Shown here: piece by piece, positions 43,950-52,665 of the stretch
Numbering within the stretch: the stretch's first letter is position 1
Layout of the letters: every line of letters starts with the position of its first letter
NCBI RefSeq assembly: GCF_030817215.1
Contig: NZ_JAUSZA010000001.1
Coordinates: forward strand, 1,318,501 to 1,382,500
Length of the DNA: 64,000 nt
Reading direction: 5' to 3'
Origin: Paenibacillus sp. V4I3
GTDB lineage: Bacteria; Bacillota; Bacilli; Paenibacillales; NBRC-103111
Notes under the pieces: model-generated
The model's database searches: none
Seen by the model: only the letters and a program-made list of their open reading frames with translations
What the model was told of the DNA's origin: nothing
Made by a program: the position numbers and the translations under genes

Positions 43950-44129
43950 TTATTTATTATTTTCATTTTGTCGTTTTTTCATTACGTTATTCACTAAGTT
44001 TTGAGTTGCGTCTTGCGTGGATGCAGTTACGTTTTCAATGGCGTTCTGTACATAATTTGTTGCGGATTGAACCCCGTTTTTAAAGATACTCGTTTTGTTT
44101 ACATCAACGTTATTCGTATTGTCAGACAT
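43950..44129 (-). CDS. Small hydrophilic protein of 59 residues
   Basis: Below the usual ORF cut-off. GGAGGT lies 9 bases before the ATG. MSDNTNNVDVNKTSIFKNGV, then a helix (QSATNYVQNAIENVTAST), and a basic end with MKKRQNENNK. The sequence is rich in Asn, Gln and Thr, like many small spore-forming-organism proteins, with no known family. It lies 55 bases downstream of a second small acidic protein on the same strand and may share its transcript. Confidence 0.65.
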   Translation of the reverse strand: MSDNTNNVDVNKTSIFKNGVQSATNYVQNAIENVTASTQDATQNLVNNVMKKRQNENNK

Positions 44130-44184
44130 CGTTCATACCTCCAATGATAGATTCTAGATGTAATATTTGAACTGTCGGTTAACC

Positions 44185-44415
44185 TTAACTATCCAAATCA
44201 GCGGCGGCATCGAAGACGTTCTCTTTCGGTACCTGAGTCAAATCTTCCTTTTGCTGCACCCAATAACCGACGTTTCTGTACCAGTACTGAAACGAATCGT
44301 CCAATTGCTGCTCTCGGTTGCGATCCTCGTTAACATCGGAGTCAACTTCTAACCCCTCCCCGAGAAACTGGTCATTACGATTCTGTTTTCGATTGATATC
44401 ATCAGATGTATTCAC
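44185..44415 (-). CDS. Small acidic protein of 76 residues
   Basis: AAGGAGGG stands before the GTG start. MNTSDDINRKQNRNDQFLGE is followed by an aromatic central part (DSFQYWYRNVGYWVQQKEDL) and ends AADLDS. No known family; small acidic proteins of this size occur near others in Bacilli. It is probably co-transcribed with the 59-residue protein downstream (minus strand). Not near any recognised operon. Confidence 0.65.
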   Translation of the reverse strand: MNTSDDINRKQNRNDQFLGEGLEVDSDVNEDRNREQQLDDSFQYWYRNVGYWVQQKEDLTQVPKENVFDAAADLDS

Positions 44416-44477
44416 GTTGAATTTCCCTCCTTGTATGGCTTAATCTGCATAGATAGGGTCCGATTTATTCAAAATCC

Positions 44478-44798
44478 CTAATGCCCAGAAGTAAATTTAA
44501 GACCTAGAACACCAACTAAGATCAGAATCATGAACAAGATCCTTGTTAAACTAATGGGTTCATCTAGAAAAAGGGTGCCGATAATAATCGCACCGACAGC
44601 ACCAATGCCGGTCCAAGCCGCGTATGCTGTGCCGATGGGAAGAGTTTTCGTGGCTGCCGCTAGAAAATAAAAACTTACAATCATCCCTGCGATCGTGACG
44701 CTGGAAGGAACTAAACGTGTAAAACCATTAGAAAATTTCAACGAGATCGCCCATACTACCTCAAATACACCTGCAATGACGAGATATAACCATGCCAT
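44478..44798 (-). CDS. gdx: Guanidinium exporter, SMR family (Gdx/SugE)
   Basis: 106 residues, four membrane segments. LYLVIAGVFEVVWAISLKFS has the conserved membrane Glu used in coupled exchange; YAAWTGIGAVGAIIIG is the SugE/Gdx-type second motif. SMR proteins of this subgroup export guanidinium in exchange for protons and insert as dual-topology dimers. The guanidine-I riboswitch directly upstream fixes the substrate class far better than the protein alone. A GAGGAGTG site precedes the ATG. Confidence 0.92.
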   Translation of the reverse strand: MAWLYLVIAGVFEVVWAISLKFSNGFTRLVPSSVTIAGMIVSFYFLAAATKTLPIGTAYAAWTGIGAVGAIIIGTLFLDEPISLTRILFMILILVGVLGLKFTSGH

Positions 44799-44853
44799 GA
44801 TGAATCACTCCTCTTGAATTTGTTATACGTACCTATTAAGTCGCAAAAAAAGG

Positions 44854-44980
44854 AAAAAGCCCGGGAGTTATATCGCTAAAGCGATATGACTCCCGGGCTT
44901 TTTCCCCTCCGTGACCACAGCGTATTCGCTGTGTGTTTCCCCTTGGACCAGACTGGCGATGAACGCCACGGAACCCTAGA
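44854..44980 (-). promoter_or_regulatory. Guanidine-I (ykkC) riboswitch with overlapping terminator
   Basis: Minus strand: CTAGGGTTCCG, AGTCTGGTCC, an ACACAG...CTGTG stem, CACGGAGGGG and AAAAAGCCCGGGAG occur in the order of the ykkC-yxkD aptamer. The aptamer ends (44890-44903) in GCCCGGGAG, which is also the 5' arm of a long terminator hairpin (44854-44903). So guanidine binding should prevent termination and turn on gdx. This ON-switch design is known for the class. Confidence 0.92.
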
Positions 44981-45063
44981 AAACGACATGCCGTTATTAT
45001 AGAACGGCTAACATTCGATGTCAAGTTACAAGCTTCTCTTTATACGCTATGCCTCCGAAATGA

Positions 45064-45116
45064 ATAAAAGCCCTGAAAGCTGCTCTTTCGAGCGGGGCTT
45101 TCCGGGCTTCATTCAT
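45064..45116 (-). terminator. Terminator of the NlpC/P60 gene (minus strand)
   Basis: Minus strand AAGCCCGGAAAGC and GCTTTCAGGGCTT arms and TTTATT tail. Confidence 0.83.
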
Positions 45117-45131
45117 GAATCGTGCAAGAAT

Positions 45132-45608
45132 TTACTTGGATTCAGCAGTTAATTGGTTGTAGATATCATCCCACAGAACACGTCGGGCTGATACATACCG
45201 CTTCGCGTAATAAGATTGGCTAAGTTTGTTTTTCACTATACCTTCATTGGATGCAGAGTGAATGAATTCACCGTCTCCAAGGTAGATACCTACGTGAGAG
45301 ATACCTTTGCCGCCGCTTGTGTCAAAGAACACAAGATCACCTTTGCGAAGATCCTTTTTGTCAATCCAGTAGCCTTCTTTATTCTGAGATGCTGAGCTAT
45401 GCGGAAGGTCAATGCCGAATTTGTCGAAAACGTATGCGGTGAAACCAGAGCAGTCAAAGCCTCTTGTTGTCGTTCCCGCATCTCTGTACGGAATTCCGAG
45501 CAATCCGTCAACCGTTTCATCCAAAGTGGATTGTGACGCAGACACACTTCCTAAACCTACACTCAAAAACAAAACAAGACTAAAAACAAGAACAACAATC
45601 TTTCTCAA
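45132..45608 (-). CDS. Secreted NlpC/P60 cell-wall hydrolase
   Basis: 158 residues. A signal peptide covers about residues 1-26 (MRKIVVLVFSLVLFLSVGLG, then ending near SASQS). The NlpC/P60 domain has TTRGFDCSGFTAYVFDKFG with the catalytic Cys, GKGISHVGIYLGDGEFIHS with the His, and a downstream GIVKNKLSQSYY segment. Such enzymes cleave D-Glu-meso-DAP bonds of peptidoglycan. TTG start has GGAAGGAG 8 bases upstream, which lies at the 3' edge of a c-di-AMP riboswitch. Cell-wall hydrolase control by c-di-AMP fits known biology. Confidence 0.92.
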   Translation of the reverse strand: MRKIVVLVFSLVLFLSVGLGSVSASQSTLDETVDGLLGIPYRDAGTTTRGFDCSGFTAYVFDKFGIDLPHSSASQNKEGYWIDKKDLRKGDLVFFDTSGGKGISHVGIYLGDGEFIHSASNEGIVKNKLSQSYYAKRYVSARRVLWDDIYNQLTAESK

Positions 45609-45619
45609 CTGCTTGTCTC

Positions 45620-45743
45620 CTTCCGGTGCCTACGAGGTTAGCTGGAGGGTTCGGTTGAAGGTTCCCTATGATCCCTGTCTTGCAAGATCAATTCACCCGG
45701 TGTGGTTCCCCCGTTTCCCCAAAAAATGGGGAATTCGGCATGA
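45620..45743 (-). promoter_or_regulatory. Cyclic-di-AMP (ydaO/yuaA) riboswitch
   Basis: Minus strand from GCCGAATTCCCC...GGGGAAACGGGGGAACCA through GGGTGAATTG, GATCATAGGG, GAACCCTCCAGCTAACCT and CGTAGGC to GGAAGGAG. These are the ydaO landmarks in correct order. The Shine-Dalgarno abuts the aptamer and no terminator hairpin lies between it and the TTG, so control may be on translation, or on a terminator I fail to see. Promoter TTGACA lies near 45830. Confidence 0.9.
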
Positions 45744-45762
45744 AATATTTGGTTTTTTGATG

Positions 45763-45789
45763 CTAGTCCTTGTAATTCGTCATAAACAT
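45763..45789 (-). CDS. Possible 8-codon leader peptide before the c-di-AMP riboswitch
   Basis: AAAGGAGG, 7 bases, then ATG TTT ATG ACG AAT TAC AAG GAC TAG (MFMTNYKD). The ribosome site is excellent. Located between the TTGACA promoter and the riboswitch. May be translated, or be a chance element. Confidence 0.35.
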   Translation of the reverse strand: MFMTNYKD

Positions 45790-45847
45790 CGAAATTCCTC
45801 CTTTTCTATGCATTTTGTCTTAAAAATATGTCAATAGTTCGGAAAAG

Positions 45848-45880
45848 AGACAAAAAAAAGCCCCTTTTGCAAGGGGGAGA
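45848..45880 (-). terminator. Terminator of the 272-aa membrane gene (minus strand)
   Basis: Minus strand CCCCCTT...AAGGGGCTTTTTTTT, stem about seven pairs, T8. Confidence 0.82.
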
Positions 45881-45917
45881 ACCAATATAAGCCAACTTTA
45901 ACTTATTTTATTTGTTT

Positions 45918-46736
45918 TTAACTGTCCATTTTTGCAGAAAGAAGCTGATATTGGGATGTTATGGCCCACATTTGGATGAAAATGTGGAAAAGCGGGAAGA
46001 GCTGATAAATGATTAGCGCTACCAGACCTGCCCAGATGTATGTTGCAGTGACAGTGACCCCTGCCAATAGTCCCGAGACGAGCAGGAGGATAAGCGCAAG
46101 CCCGATAATAGGAAGAAAACTGCGAACGAAAGTGATGACGGTGGACAAAATGCCAAGTTTGGCAGCAACCGCGAATTGTACGTACATAAAAAGAAGATGT
46201 AAGAGAAAGCCATAGACGAGCAAGCCCAGAAACCAAGGCAGCAATTGGAGAACTGCTTGCTCATACGAAGTGGTATGTGCGAATTGTTTTTGCGCTTTAG
46301 GAAACAGCCATACGAGCGGCAGTAAGGAAAGCGAGATTCGAACGACATACGCGATTAGGAATGGGAGCATGAGCTCCTTGATGCCTCGGAAAAAGCGATA
46401 GCCGGCATTTTGCTGGGAATGGGTCAGCGAATAGTAGACGCCGCTATTTAACATGGGGGTGAGCAGCATGCGAATAACAAGTAGAGCAGCCAGCCACCAG
46501 AGGTAGGAATGGCTAAGATCGGTTTTGACCAGTTGGAACTGTCCTTCAGCTAGAAATAGCTGCAGCGCTTGCTTCGGCTGCTCGCCACCTGGATAGCGGT
46601 GCATGAGAGGGACGAGAACACCCTGTACAAGCTTATACAGCAGGATGCCCCAGCCCATCTGATACAGGAACAAGACGATCGTGGCGAAAGGTTGCCGTAA
46701 AGCCGCCCTGAAGCCAGACTTGATATAAGTTGCCAC
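45918..46736 (-). CDS. Polytopic membrane protein of unknown function
   Basis: 272 residues with about six membrane segments. It opens with MATYIKSGFRAALRQPFATI, contains LAYVVRISLSLLPLVWLFPK and a C-terminal LVALIIYQLFPLFHIFIQMW. The pattern, including conserved YHN-free loops, recalls Paenibacillus membrane proteins of unknown role. A ribosome site GGAGGGAC lies before the ATG. It follows the M1-type peptidase gene on the same strand, the 76-base gap holding a hairpin-rich repeat. No specific motif found. Confidence 0.7.
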   Translation of the reverse strand: MATYIKSGFRAALRQPFATIVLFLYQMGWGILLYKLVQGVLVPLMHRYPGGEQPKQALQLFLAEGQFQLVKTDLSHSYLWWLAALLVIRMLLTPMLNSGVYYSLTHSQQNAGYRFFRGIKELMLPFLIAYVVRISLSLLPLVWLFPKAQKQFAHTTSYEQAVLQLLPWFLGLLVYGFLLHLLFMYVQFAVAAKLGILSTVITFVRSFLPIIGLALILLLVSGLLAGVTVTATYIWAGLVALIIYQLFPLFHIFIQMWAITSQYQLLSAKMDS

Positions 46737-46746
46737 AGTTGTCCCT

Positions 46747-46808
46747 CCTAAGAGTTTTGCTTTAGCAAAACTTACTTCGTAAGCATGTACCTAAGAGTTT
46801 TGCTTTAG
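46747..46808. repeat. Tandem 19-bp repeat and nested palindromes
   Basis: CCTAAGAGTTTTGCTTTAG at 46747-46765 and 46790-46808. Between them, GTTTTGCT-TT-AGCAAAAC (46754-46771) and CTTAC-TTC-GTAAG (46771-46783). Between the peptidase stop and the membrane gene start. May be a transcript-processing or weak termination site. Confidence 0.6.
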
Positions 46809-46812
46809 TCGC

Positions 46813-48813
46813 TTACCAGGCGACCCAGCCGAAAATGGCTTGAAGGAATTGAATGAGACCGAGATTCCAGCGGATTTTCCACTTCGTATCCACTTGCGTT
46901 TGCATAAAATTATTAATATGCTTATTTTCCAGCACGAGCGAGTAATTAGGATCAATTCGAACCCAGTCTACAGGAGTCTTGTGGGTTAATTTGAATTCGA
47001 TACTGCTTTCTTTACCATCCCATGTTTTATCCAGTACGGTTCCGTCAGAGAAATGGAACTGGATCGGCACTTCAGGCGAATTGCCGCCGCGTTTGGAGAT
47101 GAGAACTGCACTTTCGTAGGACTCTGCCCCTTTGCTGCCCAAGGATTTGACTCGGATGCTCTCCACCGTATAATCCATCATCATGGCGCCGTATACATAT
47201 TGATTGAAGAAATCATCCCACTTCGTCTTGGTCACTTCTTCGACAACGTTCTGGAAGTCCTTCGTAGAAGGGTGTTTGAATTCCCATCGTTGGAAATAAG
47301 TGCGCATGATGCGGTCCATCGTCTTACTGCCAACCTGTTTCTCAATGGCTTTAAGTACGAGCTTTCCTCGTGTGTACACATTCTCTGCGTATTGATCATG
47401 TCCCGTATAGGCCCATGAGTTCTGCTGCAGGGTATGAGGAGATGTAATAAAGCTTGACTCGACAGGTAAATTAGGGGACACCCCGTACTCCGCTTCCATG
47501 ACTTTATCCTCTGCATAGGAGGTAAAGCCCTCATCCAGCCAAGCTTCTTCGAATTCATTGCTAGCTACGATTCCATAGAAGAATTGATGTCCAATCTCGT
47601 GAACAACGACGCGTTCTAGCTCTAGATCTGGTTTCTTGTCGCTAGCATCCCACGACGTCACCAAAGTTGGATATTCCATACCGCCCACACCGTTGCCTCC
47701 TGGGGGAGGTACGACAATCGAAAGGGTCGAATAAGGATACGATCCGTACCATTGGCTGTAGCGGGAAAGTGCCTTTTTAGCGGCATACATATAGCGGTCC
47801 TTCAAGTCCTGATGATTGGGATCCAGATAGAGCTTGATCTTGACCCCGGGTATTTGTGCGGTCGAGTAGGGTTCTTCCACATAAACGAAATGAGGCGATG
47901 CCGACCAAGCGAAGTCATGCACATCATCCGCATAAAATTGGTACGTCTTCATCCCGTTGTCGGTCACAGCAGGCTTAACGGGGAAACCAGTAGCTGCTAC
48001 GATGTAGTTCGCCGGCACTTGAATTTTCACGTCATACATCCCGAAATCGGCATAAAATTCCGAATTTCCATGGTACTGGTGGAGATTCCAACCCGGCTCT
48101 GTACGTCCTCTTGTTCCAATTCGTTCATAGGCAGCAACTTTAGGGAACCACTGTCCGGCCATGACGAAGTCATCCACATAGCCCATTCTTGCGAAGGCGG
48201 CAGGCAGCTTGACGAGGAATTCTGTCTTGATCGTGACTTGCTCCCCGGCCCCTACCGGTTTAGGCAGTGGGATTTTGAGCAGCGTATGATCGTCCTTGTT
48301 GCCGTCATCGGGCTGCACGAACGCCATGCGCATACTGAGATCCTCGCCGTCAACCGTTTTCACAGAAAGCAACTTCATACTGCCACTACTGTCTGCCTTG
48401 GCTTCATCTTCACGCAGCTTACCACCAGATTCACGCATAAACGTCGTTTTCTTTGAGGCAAATGCATTGGGATACAGATGGAGGTAAAGCTCTTGCACAG
48501 GGACGGTTCCCGGATTTTCCCAAGTCAACGTTTGCTGCCCATTGAGCTGCCTCGTTTCGGGCGTATAAGCAACGTTCATGTGATACTCCGCAATACGATA
48601 GCTAAGCGCTGTTGGCGCTTGCTTCTCTAATGACTTGGCGCTATCTGCAGGCTGCATGTCCGGCGCCGGAGCAGACTTTTCATCCTTAGAGACGACTGGA
48701 ACGGCCCATTTACTTGCAGATGGGAGCAAATTTTCAGACAGCAGGACAGTGCCTGCTGCAAGGAGCATGACAACGAACCATTGAACCTTGCGGTTTTTGA
48801 ATAGAACACTCAT
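46813..48813 (-). CDS. M1-family zinc metallopeptidase, membrane-anchored
   Basis: 666 residues. One N-terminal membrane segment (VQWFVVMLLAAGTVLLS, about residues 12-30), then M1 beta domain and catalytic domain: GGMEYPTLVT (substrate-binding GxMEN-like), VVHEIGHQFFYG (HExxH zinc site) and EAWLDEGFTSYAED (third ligand). The chain ends in a TKWKIRWNLGLIQF helix. Probably an extracellular aminopeptidase bound to the membrane. ATG 48813 has GGGGTGG 5 bases upstream; GTG 48822 is an alternative. Likely upstream gene of the 45918 membrane protein. Confidence 0.9.
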   Translation of the reverse strand: MSVLFKNRKVQWFVVMLLAAGTVLLSENLLPSASKWAVPVVSKDEKSAPAPDMQPADSAKSLEKQAPTALSYRIAEYHMNVAYTPETRQLNGQQTLTWENPGTVPVQELYLHLYPNAFASKKTTFMRESGGKLREDEAKADSSGSMKLLSVKTVDGEDLSMRMAFVQPDDGNKDDHTLLKIPLPKPVGAGEQVTIKTEFLVKLPAAFARMGYVDDFVMAGQWFPKVAAYERIGTRGRTEPGWNLHQYHGNSEFYADFGMYDVKIQVPANYIVAATGFPVKPAVTDNGMKTYQFYADDVHDFAWSASPHFVYVEEPYSTAQIPGVKIKLYLDPNHQDLKDRYMYAAKKALSRYSQWYGSYPYSTLSIVVPPPGGNGVGGMEYPTLVTSWDASDKKPDLELERVVVHEIGHQFFYGIVASNEFEEAWLDEGFTSYAEDKVMEAEYGVSPNLPVESSFITSPHTLQQNSWAYTGHDQYAENVYTRGKLVLKAIEKQVGSKTMDRIMRTYFQRWEFKHPSTKDFQNVVEEVTKTKWDDFFNQYVYGAMMMDYTVESIRVKSLGSKGAESYESAVLISKRGGNSPEVPIQFHFSDGTVLDKTWDGKESSIEFKLTHKTPVDWVRIDPNYSLVLENKHINNFMQTQVDTKWKIRWNLGLIQFLQAIFGWVAW

Positions 48814-48960
48814 GATATCCACCCCGCCTAAACAAGCATCTACAGCATGTATATGTAGACAACCTAGGGAATATTTCTGAGCTTGGAAAAGAATTGTTAG
48901 AAGGAGGGGGAACGAAGTGGCTAATTAATGAGTCTATAAGGTATAAGGGGTGTGGAATCG

Positions 48961-49488
48961 ATGTATAAATTTAGAAAAGTGATCGTTGTTTTGAGCTGCT
49001 TCGTTGGTCTGATTGTTCTCATCACTGTGCTATCTCAATTTTCTTGGTTTCCTAAAGCGGTTAACGTACAATCTGGGGAACAGGTTACGCCAGTAGCAGA
49101 GATGGATAAGGCAGAGGTAAGTCCTGTTTTTCAAAGCGGCAGCTATCAATTGCAGGGAGAGAAGGGAAAGATCGGCCTCCTGAGTCCAGGGGGTTATAAG
49201 GTAAATATGCCTAACAAATATATGTGGCACATATGGAAGCAGGGCGAGCCTCTGACAGGGAAGAAATTCCGCGTTGAAGCAGTGAGTGTTACAACCGGAG
49301 AGAAAAAACAGGTTTTACTGCAAAATAATGCCTTAGTCGGGGAAATGAATTGGCCGGGAAAGGTACCGATGAATGGGGCTGATGCGGGGTTTCCCGCAAT
49401 GATGAGGTTTGATAACCCGGGCGTTTGGCGTTTGGATGCTTTTATAGATGAAAGGGCCGTCGGCAGTATCACGGTGGAAGTGAAGTAG
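48961..49488 (+). CDS. DUF4871 protein with N-terminal membrane anchor
   Basis: 175 residues. One hydrophobic segment (VIVVLSCFVGLIVLITVLS) near the start, then GSYQLQGEKGKIGLLSPGGY, MPNKYMWHIWKQGEPLTGKK and FDNPGVWRLDAFIDERAVGS, which follow the DUF4871 pattern of beta-rich extracellular domains. Function unknown. ATG 48961 is preferred because AAGGGG lies upstream; an earlier GTG at 48952 is in frame. It is monocistronic. Confidence 0.78.
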   Translation: MYKFRKVIVVLSCFVGLIVLITVLSQFSWFPKAVNVQSGEQVTPVAEMDKAEVSPVFQSGSYQLQGEKGKIGLLSPGGYKVNMPNKYMWHIWKQGEPLTGKKFRVEAVSVTTGEKKQVLLQNNALVGEMNWPGKVPMNGADAGFPAMMRFDNPGVWRLDAFIDERAVGSITVEVK

Positions 49489-49614
49489 TAAAAGACGGTA
49501 ACGAGTAACTATCCCCCCACACTAACAGCAACCAGCCCTTGTTCTGGAGGATGACTTTAGCTACAATGAAAGCAAAGCGTCATTTTAACATTACGAAGAC
49601 TGGAAGGTGCCCTC

Positions 49615-50106
49615 ATGGAAGCGGATAAAAAGAAGCTGGCCTTAAATATAGTAAGTTCCAAAGTGAACCATAAAGGATTCGGTGCCGGAGCGATCGACCT
49701 AAGCAACGTATCTGGTGTCATTATTGATGGGGATGAGGCCTACCTGGACGAAGGTACCCTTCATGCCAAAAGCAAGATCGAAAAAGGCATCAAATTCTCA
49801 ACGAACAAAGAAGATGTGCCGAGTGGCCGTAAAGCTTGGATCGTTTGGGTGGCAGTAGACCGTACCGAAGAAGGGGCTTACTACGCCGGAATGACAGCTT
49901 GCGAAATGTTGATTGACACAGAAGCTCGCAGAGGGTGGAAAATTCTAGCCGAGCACGTGAATAAAATGGATGCTGCAATGAAGCGTAAATTCATCTTCGA
50001 CGGCTTGGATGACAAGGAGCGGGCGCTGCTCAAAAATCAGCTGATCGCACACAACGAGGAATGGTGGAATCGCTCGGATCAAGCATTGAAAGATGCACTT
50101 TCCTAA
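49615..50106 (+). CDS. ywhD: YwhD-family protein
   Basis: 163 residues. KKLALNIVSSKVNHKGFGAG, SGVIIDGDEAYLDEGTLHAK and TACEMLIDTEARRGWKILAE match YwhD of B. subtilis, where it lies next to pbpG and speE. Here the same three genes are neighbours, though orientation differs. Role unknown. GGAAGG precedes the ATG. Terminates at a bidirectional hairpin shared with the PBP gene. Confidence 0.88.
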   Translation: MEADKKKLALNIVSSKVNHKGFGAGAIDLSNVSGVIIDGDEAYLDEGTLHAKSKIEKGIKFSTNKEDVPSGRKAWIVWVAVDRTEEGAYYAGMTACEMLIDTEARRGWKILAEHVNKMDAAMKRKFIFDGLDDKERALLKNQLIAHNEEWWNRSDQALKDALS

Positions 50107-50189
50107 GCGATCAAACGCATGAATCGAGATTATGAACATTATGTGTCATCCATTGTTACGTTTGGGTGAACCTTGTATACTAGACCCTA

Positions 50190-50265
50190 GTGTATGTTAC
50201 CTCATATACTAGGACAGCAAAAAGGCAGACTAAGACGCGCTTAGTTCTGCCTTTTTGTGTTCTCT
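50190..50265. terminator. Bidirectional terminator with neighbouring palindrome
   Basis: AAAAAGGCAGA...TCTGCCTTTTT with an inner CTAAG/CTTAG pairing at about 50221-50261. Just upstream CTAGTGTATG pairs with CATATACTAG (50193-50218) except one G-T. Confidence 0.82.
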
Positions 50266-50278
50266 GAAAACAGGCGGA

Positions 50279-52381
50279 TCAGTCGTTCCACCAACGTTTG
50301 ATATCATTCCACCAAGAGCCGTTTTGACCTTTAGGGGTGCTCTTTGGATCATCGTTCGAAGCTGGCTTCGCGGGTTTGCCTGTGCAGAACGTTGTCGGCT
50401 CCGTGCCAACCAGAAAAGCCTCCATGTGTGAGTTCGGACAGTCCTCATTGGACAGCTTGCCGCTCACCGGATCAATATAGACACTGGTTACTCCTTCAGG
50501 AATCGGGAACAACTTAGGCGGTATCGCCTCTAACGTTTGTTCGGTGAATTCCGCGAAGATCGGAGAAGCCAAGTGAGACTCAACCGTGGAAATATCCCTA
50601 CTTTTGTCATAGCCGACCCATACGGCGGTTGCGAGCTCCGGTGTGAAGCCAACCAGCCACGCATCGGTGTCGGTCGTGCCGGTTTTGCCGGCTATCGGAC
50701 GTTTAATCGTGCTGGCTACGCGGTTGCCGGTTCCGCCCTCTTCGAACACGCTCTCCATCAGATTCGTCATCACATAGGCGACAGCTGGATCAAGCACTTG
50801 CTCCTCTTGCGGGTTCGCTTCATATAAAATTTGACCGTTCGCATCCTCAATACGCACAATCGCTGTTGTTTCATGATGTATGCCTTGATTCGCAATCGAT
50901 CCGAACGCTGACGCCATCTCTAGTGGGCTCACGGGGAAGGAACCCAGTGCTAGCGACGGCAGAGGCTTCATCGGAGAAGCTATACCCAACTTGCGAGCCA
51001 GATCGATGACCTTCGCAGGACCGACGTCTAGAATCGTATGCACCGCATAGATGTTGTCCGACTTCGAAATCGCCTGCCGCATATCAATATTAACATTGGC
51101 ATACTGATCGTTAAAGTTTCTGGGTGTGTACCGTTGACGGCCTTCATCGTAGGTAAACACCGTCGGCTCACTTTTTACCTGCGTCACAGGTGTATAGCCA
51201 TTTTGCAGAGCGACCATATAAACAATCGGTTTAAAAGAGGACCCCGGCTGTCTCGTATTCGATAGTGCACGGTTGAACTGATTCTCGGAATAGTCGCGAC
51301 CGCCGACCATCGCTTTAATTTCTCCTGTCCTTGGGTCGATTGCCACCAGGGCGGCTTGAAGGTCTGGTTTACCCGTCAGCTGCTTCGTAATCACAGTCTC
51401 AGCAATCTGCTGAGCATTTTTATCCAGTGTCGTGAAGATACGAATGCCACCCTGATCGAACTGTTCCTCCGGAATGCCCAGCTTATCAGTTGCCAGTGCT
51501 CGTACATAATCCCGGAAGTAGGGGGCTGCGGCGGGCTTCTTCTTCGTAAGGGGCTGAATCGTCAGCTTCTCTTTGCCTGCGGCGTCAGCAGCGCTTTGTG
51601 TAATGAAGCCACTGCGCACCATCGTCTGCAGCACCACCTTTTGCCGATCCATCGCATTCTTCAGGTCATAATATGGCGAGTAGTAGCGAGGTCCTTTAGG
51701 GACACCGGCGATCATAGCGCTTTCCGCCAACGTTAATTCACTGGCATGCTTGCCGAAGAAAAGCTCGGAAGCCGTTTCAATCCCATACGTCGAATGACCG
51801 TAGTAGATCTGATTCAAATAATTCGTCAGAATTTCATCTTTGGTCAACTGCATTTCCATTTGCACAGCGAACACGGTTTCTTTGATTTTACGCGACCAAG
51901 TCCGGTCATGATTTAAATATAAATTCCGAGCTAATTGCTGAGTTATCGTTCCTGCACCTTGCACCTTAGCCATAGCTTGCACATTGACAACAGCCGCCCT
52001 GGCAACTGCCTTCACATCTACGCCGAAATGATCATAGAAATGTTGATCCTCCACAGCGAGCGTTGCTTTAATGAGATAAGGCGATATTTCGCTCAGTGAG
52101 ACAACCTGTCGATTTTGACCCGAATAGAAGGTATCGATCAGTTCGCCATGTGTATCGTACATTTGGGAGGTTTGCAGCATTTTGGTAACGGGCAGTGTTT
52201 GAGCACGCAAATAGACGAGAAAGCCAGCTGCCACGACAAGGAGCAGAACGCAGGAAGTGAATAGGAATGAGAACATTTTCTTAATACGACGCATCCAGCG
52301 CATTGACGCAGGTACCTCTTTATCCCTCGGTGCTTGTTGTGAGCCTGTGGATGGCTGACGATGGTTCTCGTTCTCGGACAT
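50279..52381 (-). CDS. pbpG: Class A penicillin-binding protein
   Basis: 700 residues. N-terminal cytoplasmic tail, one membrane segment (LFTSCVLLLVVAAGFLVYL, about 40-60), glycosyltransferase domain (AVEDQHFYDHFGVDVKAV, GAGTITQQLARNLYL) and transpeptidase domain with the three motifs GSSFKPIVYM (Ser-x-x-Lys), SKSDNIYA (Ser-x-Asn-like) and GKTGTTDTDAW (Lys-Thr-Gly). It makes and cross-links peptidoglycan. Gene order ywhD-pbpG-speE matches B. subtilis ywhD-ywhE-ywhF, which is why pbpG is given. GGAGGTAAGAAG precedes the ATG. Confidence 0.92.
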   Translation of the reverse strand: MSENENHRQPSTGSQQAPRDKEVPASMRWMRRIKKMFSFLFTSCVLLLVVAAGFLVYLRAQTLPVTKMLQTSQMYDTHGELIDTFYSGQNRQVVSLSEISPYLIKATLAVEDQHFYDHFGVDVKAVARAAVVNVQAMAKVQGAGTITQQLARNLYLNHDRTWSRKIKETVFAVQMEMQLTKDEILTNYLNQIYYGHSTYGIETASELFFGKHASELTLAESAMIAGVPKGPRYYSPYYDLKNAMDRQKVVLQTMVRSGFITQSAADAAGKEKLTIQPLTKKKPAAAPYFRDYVRALATDKLGIPEEQFDQGGIRIFTTLDKNAQQIAETVITKQLTGKPDLQAALVAIDPRTGEIKAMVGGRDYSENQFNRALSNTRQPGSSFKPIVYMVALQNGYTPVTQVKSEPTVFTYDEGRQRYTPRNFNDQYANVNIDMRQAISKSDNIYAVHTILDVGPAKVIDLARKLGIASPMKPLPSLALGSFPVSPLEMASAFGSIANQGIHHETTAIVRIEDANGQILYEANPQEEQVLDPAVAYVMTNLMESVFEEGGTGNRVASTIKRPIAGKTGTTDTDAWLVGFTPELATAVWVGYDKSRDISTVESHLASPIFAEFTEQTLEAIPPKLFPIPEGVTSVYIDPVSGKLSNEDCPNSHMEAFLVGTEPTTFCTGKPAKPASNDDPKSTPKGQNGSWWNDIKRWWND

Positions 52382-52665
52382 CTCTTCTTACCTCCTTTCT
52401 TCATGCTCTAAGGCGTTACTATCCAGTATGGAAAAACGTGGCAGTCCGTATTCAACGAATTGTAAATATTTTTTGTTAAATGTTCAAAAACCCTAGGAAA
52501 ATATTGCATTTTGGGGGTAATGAACTATAATACAATTTGTGCGTGTGAAGGGGTTGGGAATTAAAGATCCGCTTCGCATGACTTTTCCAACTGGTGGAAC
52601 ACTGTTAGAGACAACGAATGTCAGGATTTATTCATCCAAATATAGCAGCGAAAGAAGGTATAAAC

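Noticed and set aside
43950..44415. Toxin-antitoxin pair
   Set aside because: Two small adjacent genes, but sizes, spacing and sequences match no known toxin or antitoxin family.
47752..48456. 234-codon open frame opposite the M1 peptidase
   Set aside because: Antisense to clear catalytic-domain coding; no similarity to a known protein.
50193..50218. Operator for a regulator of ywhD or pbpG
   Set aside because: The palindrome lies between convergent 3' ends next to a terminator, not at a promoter.
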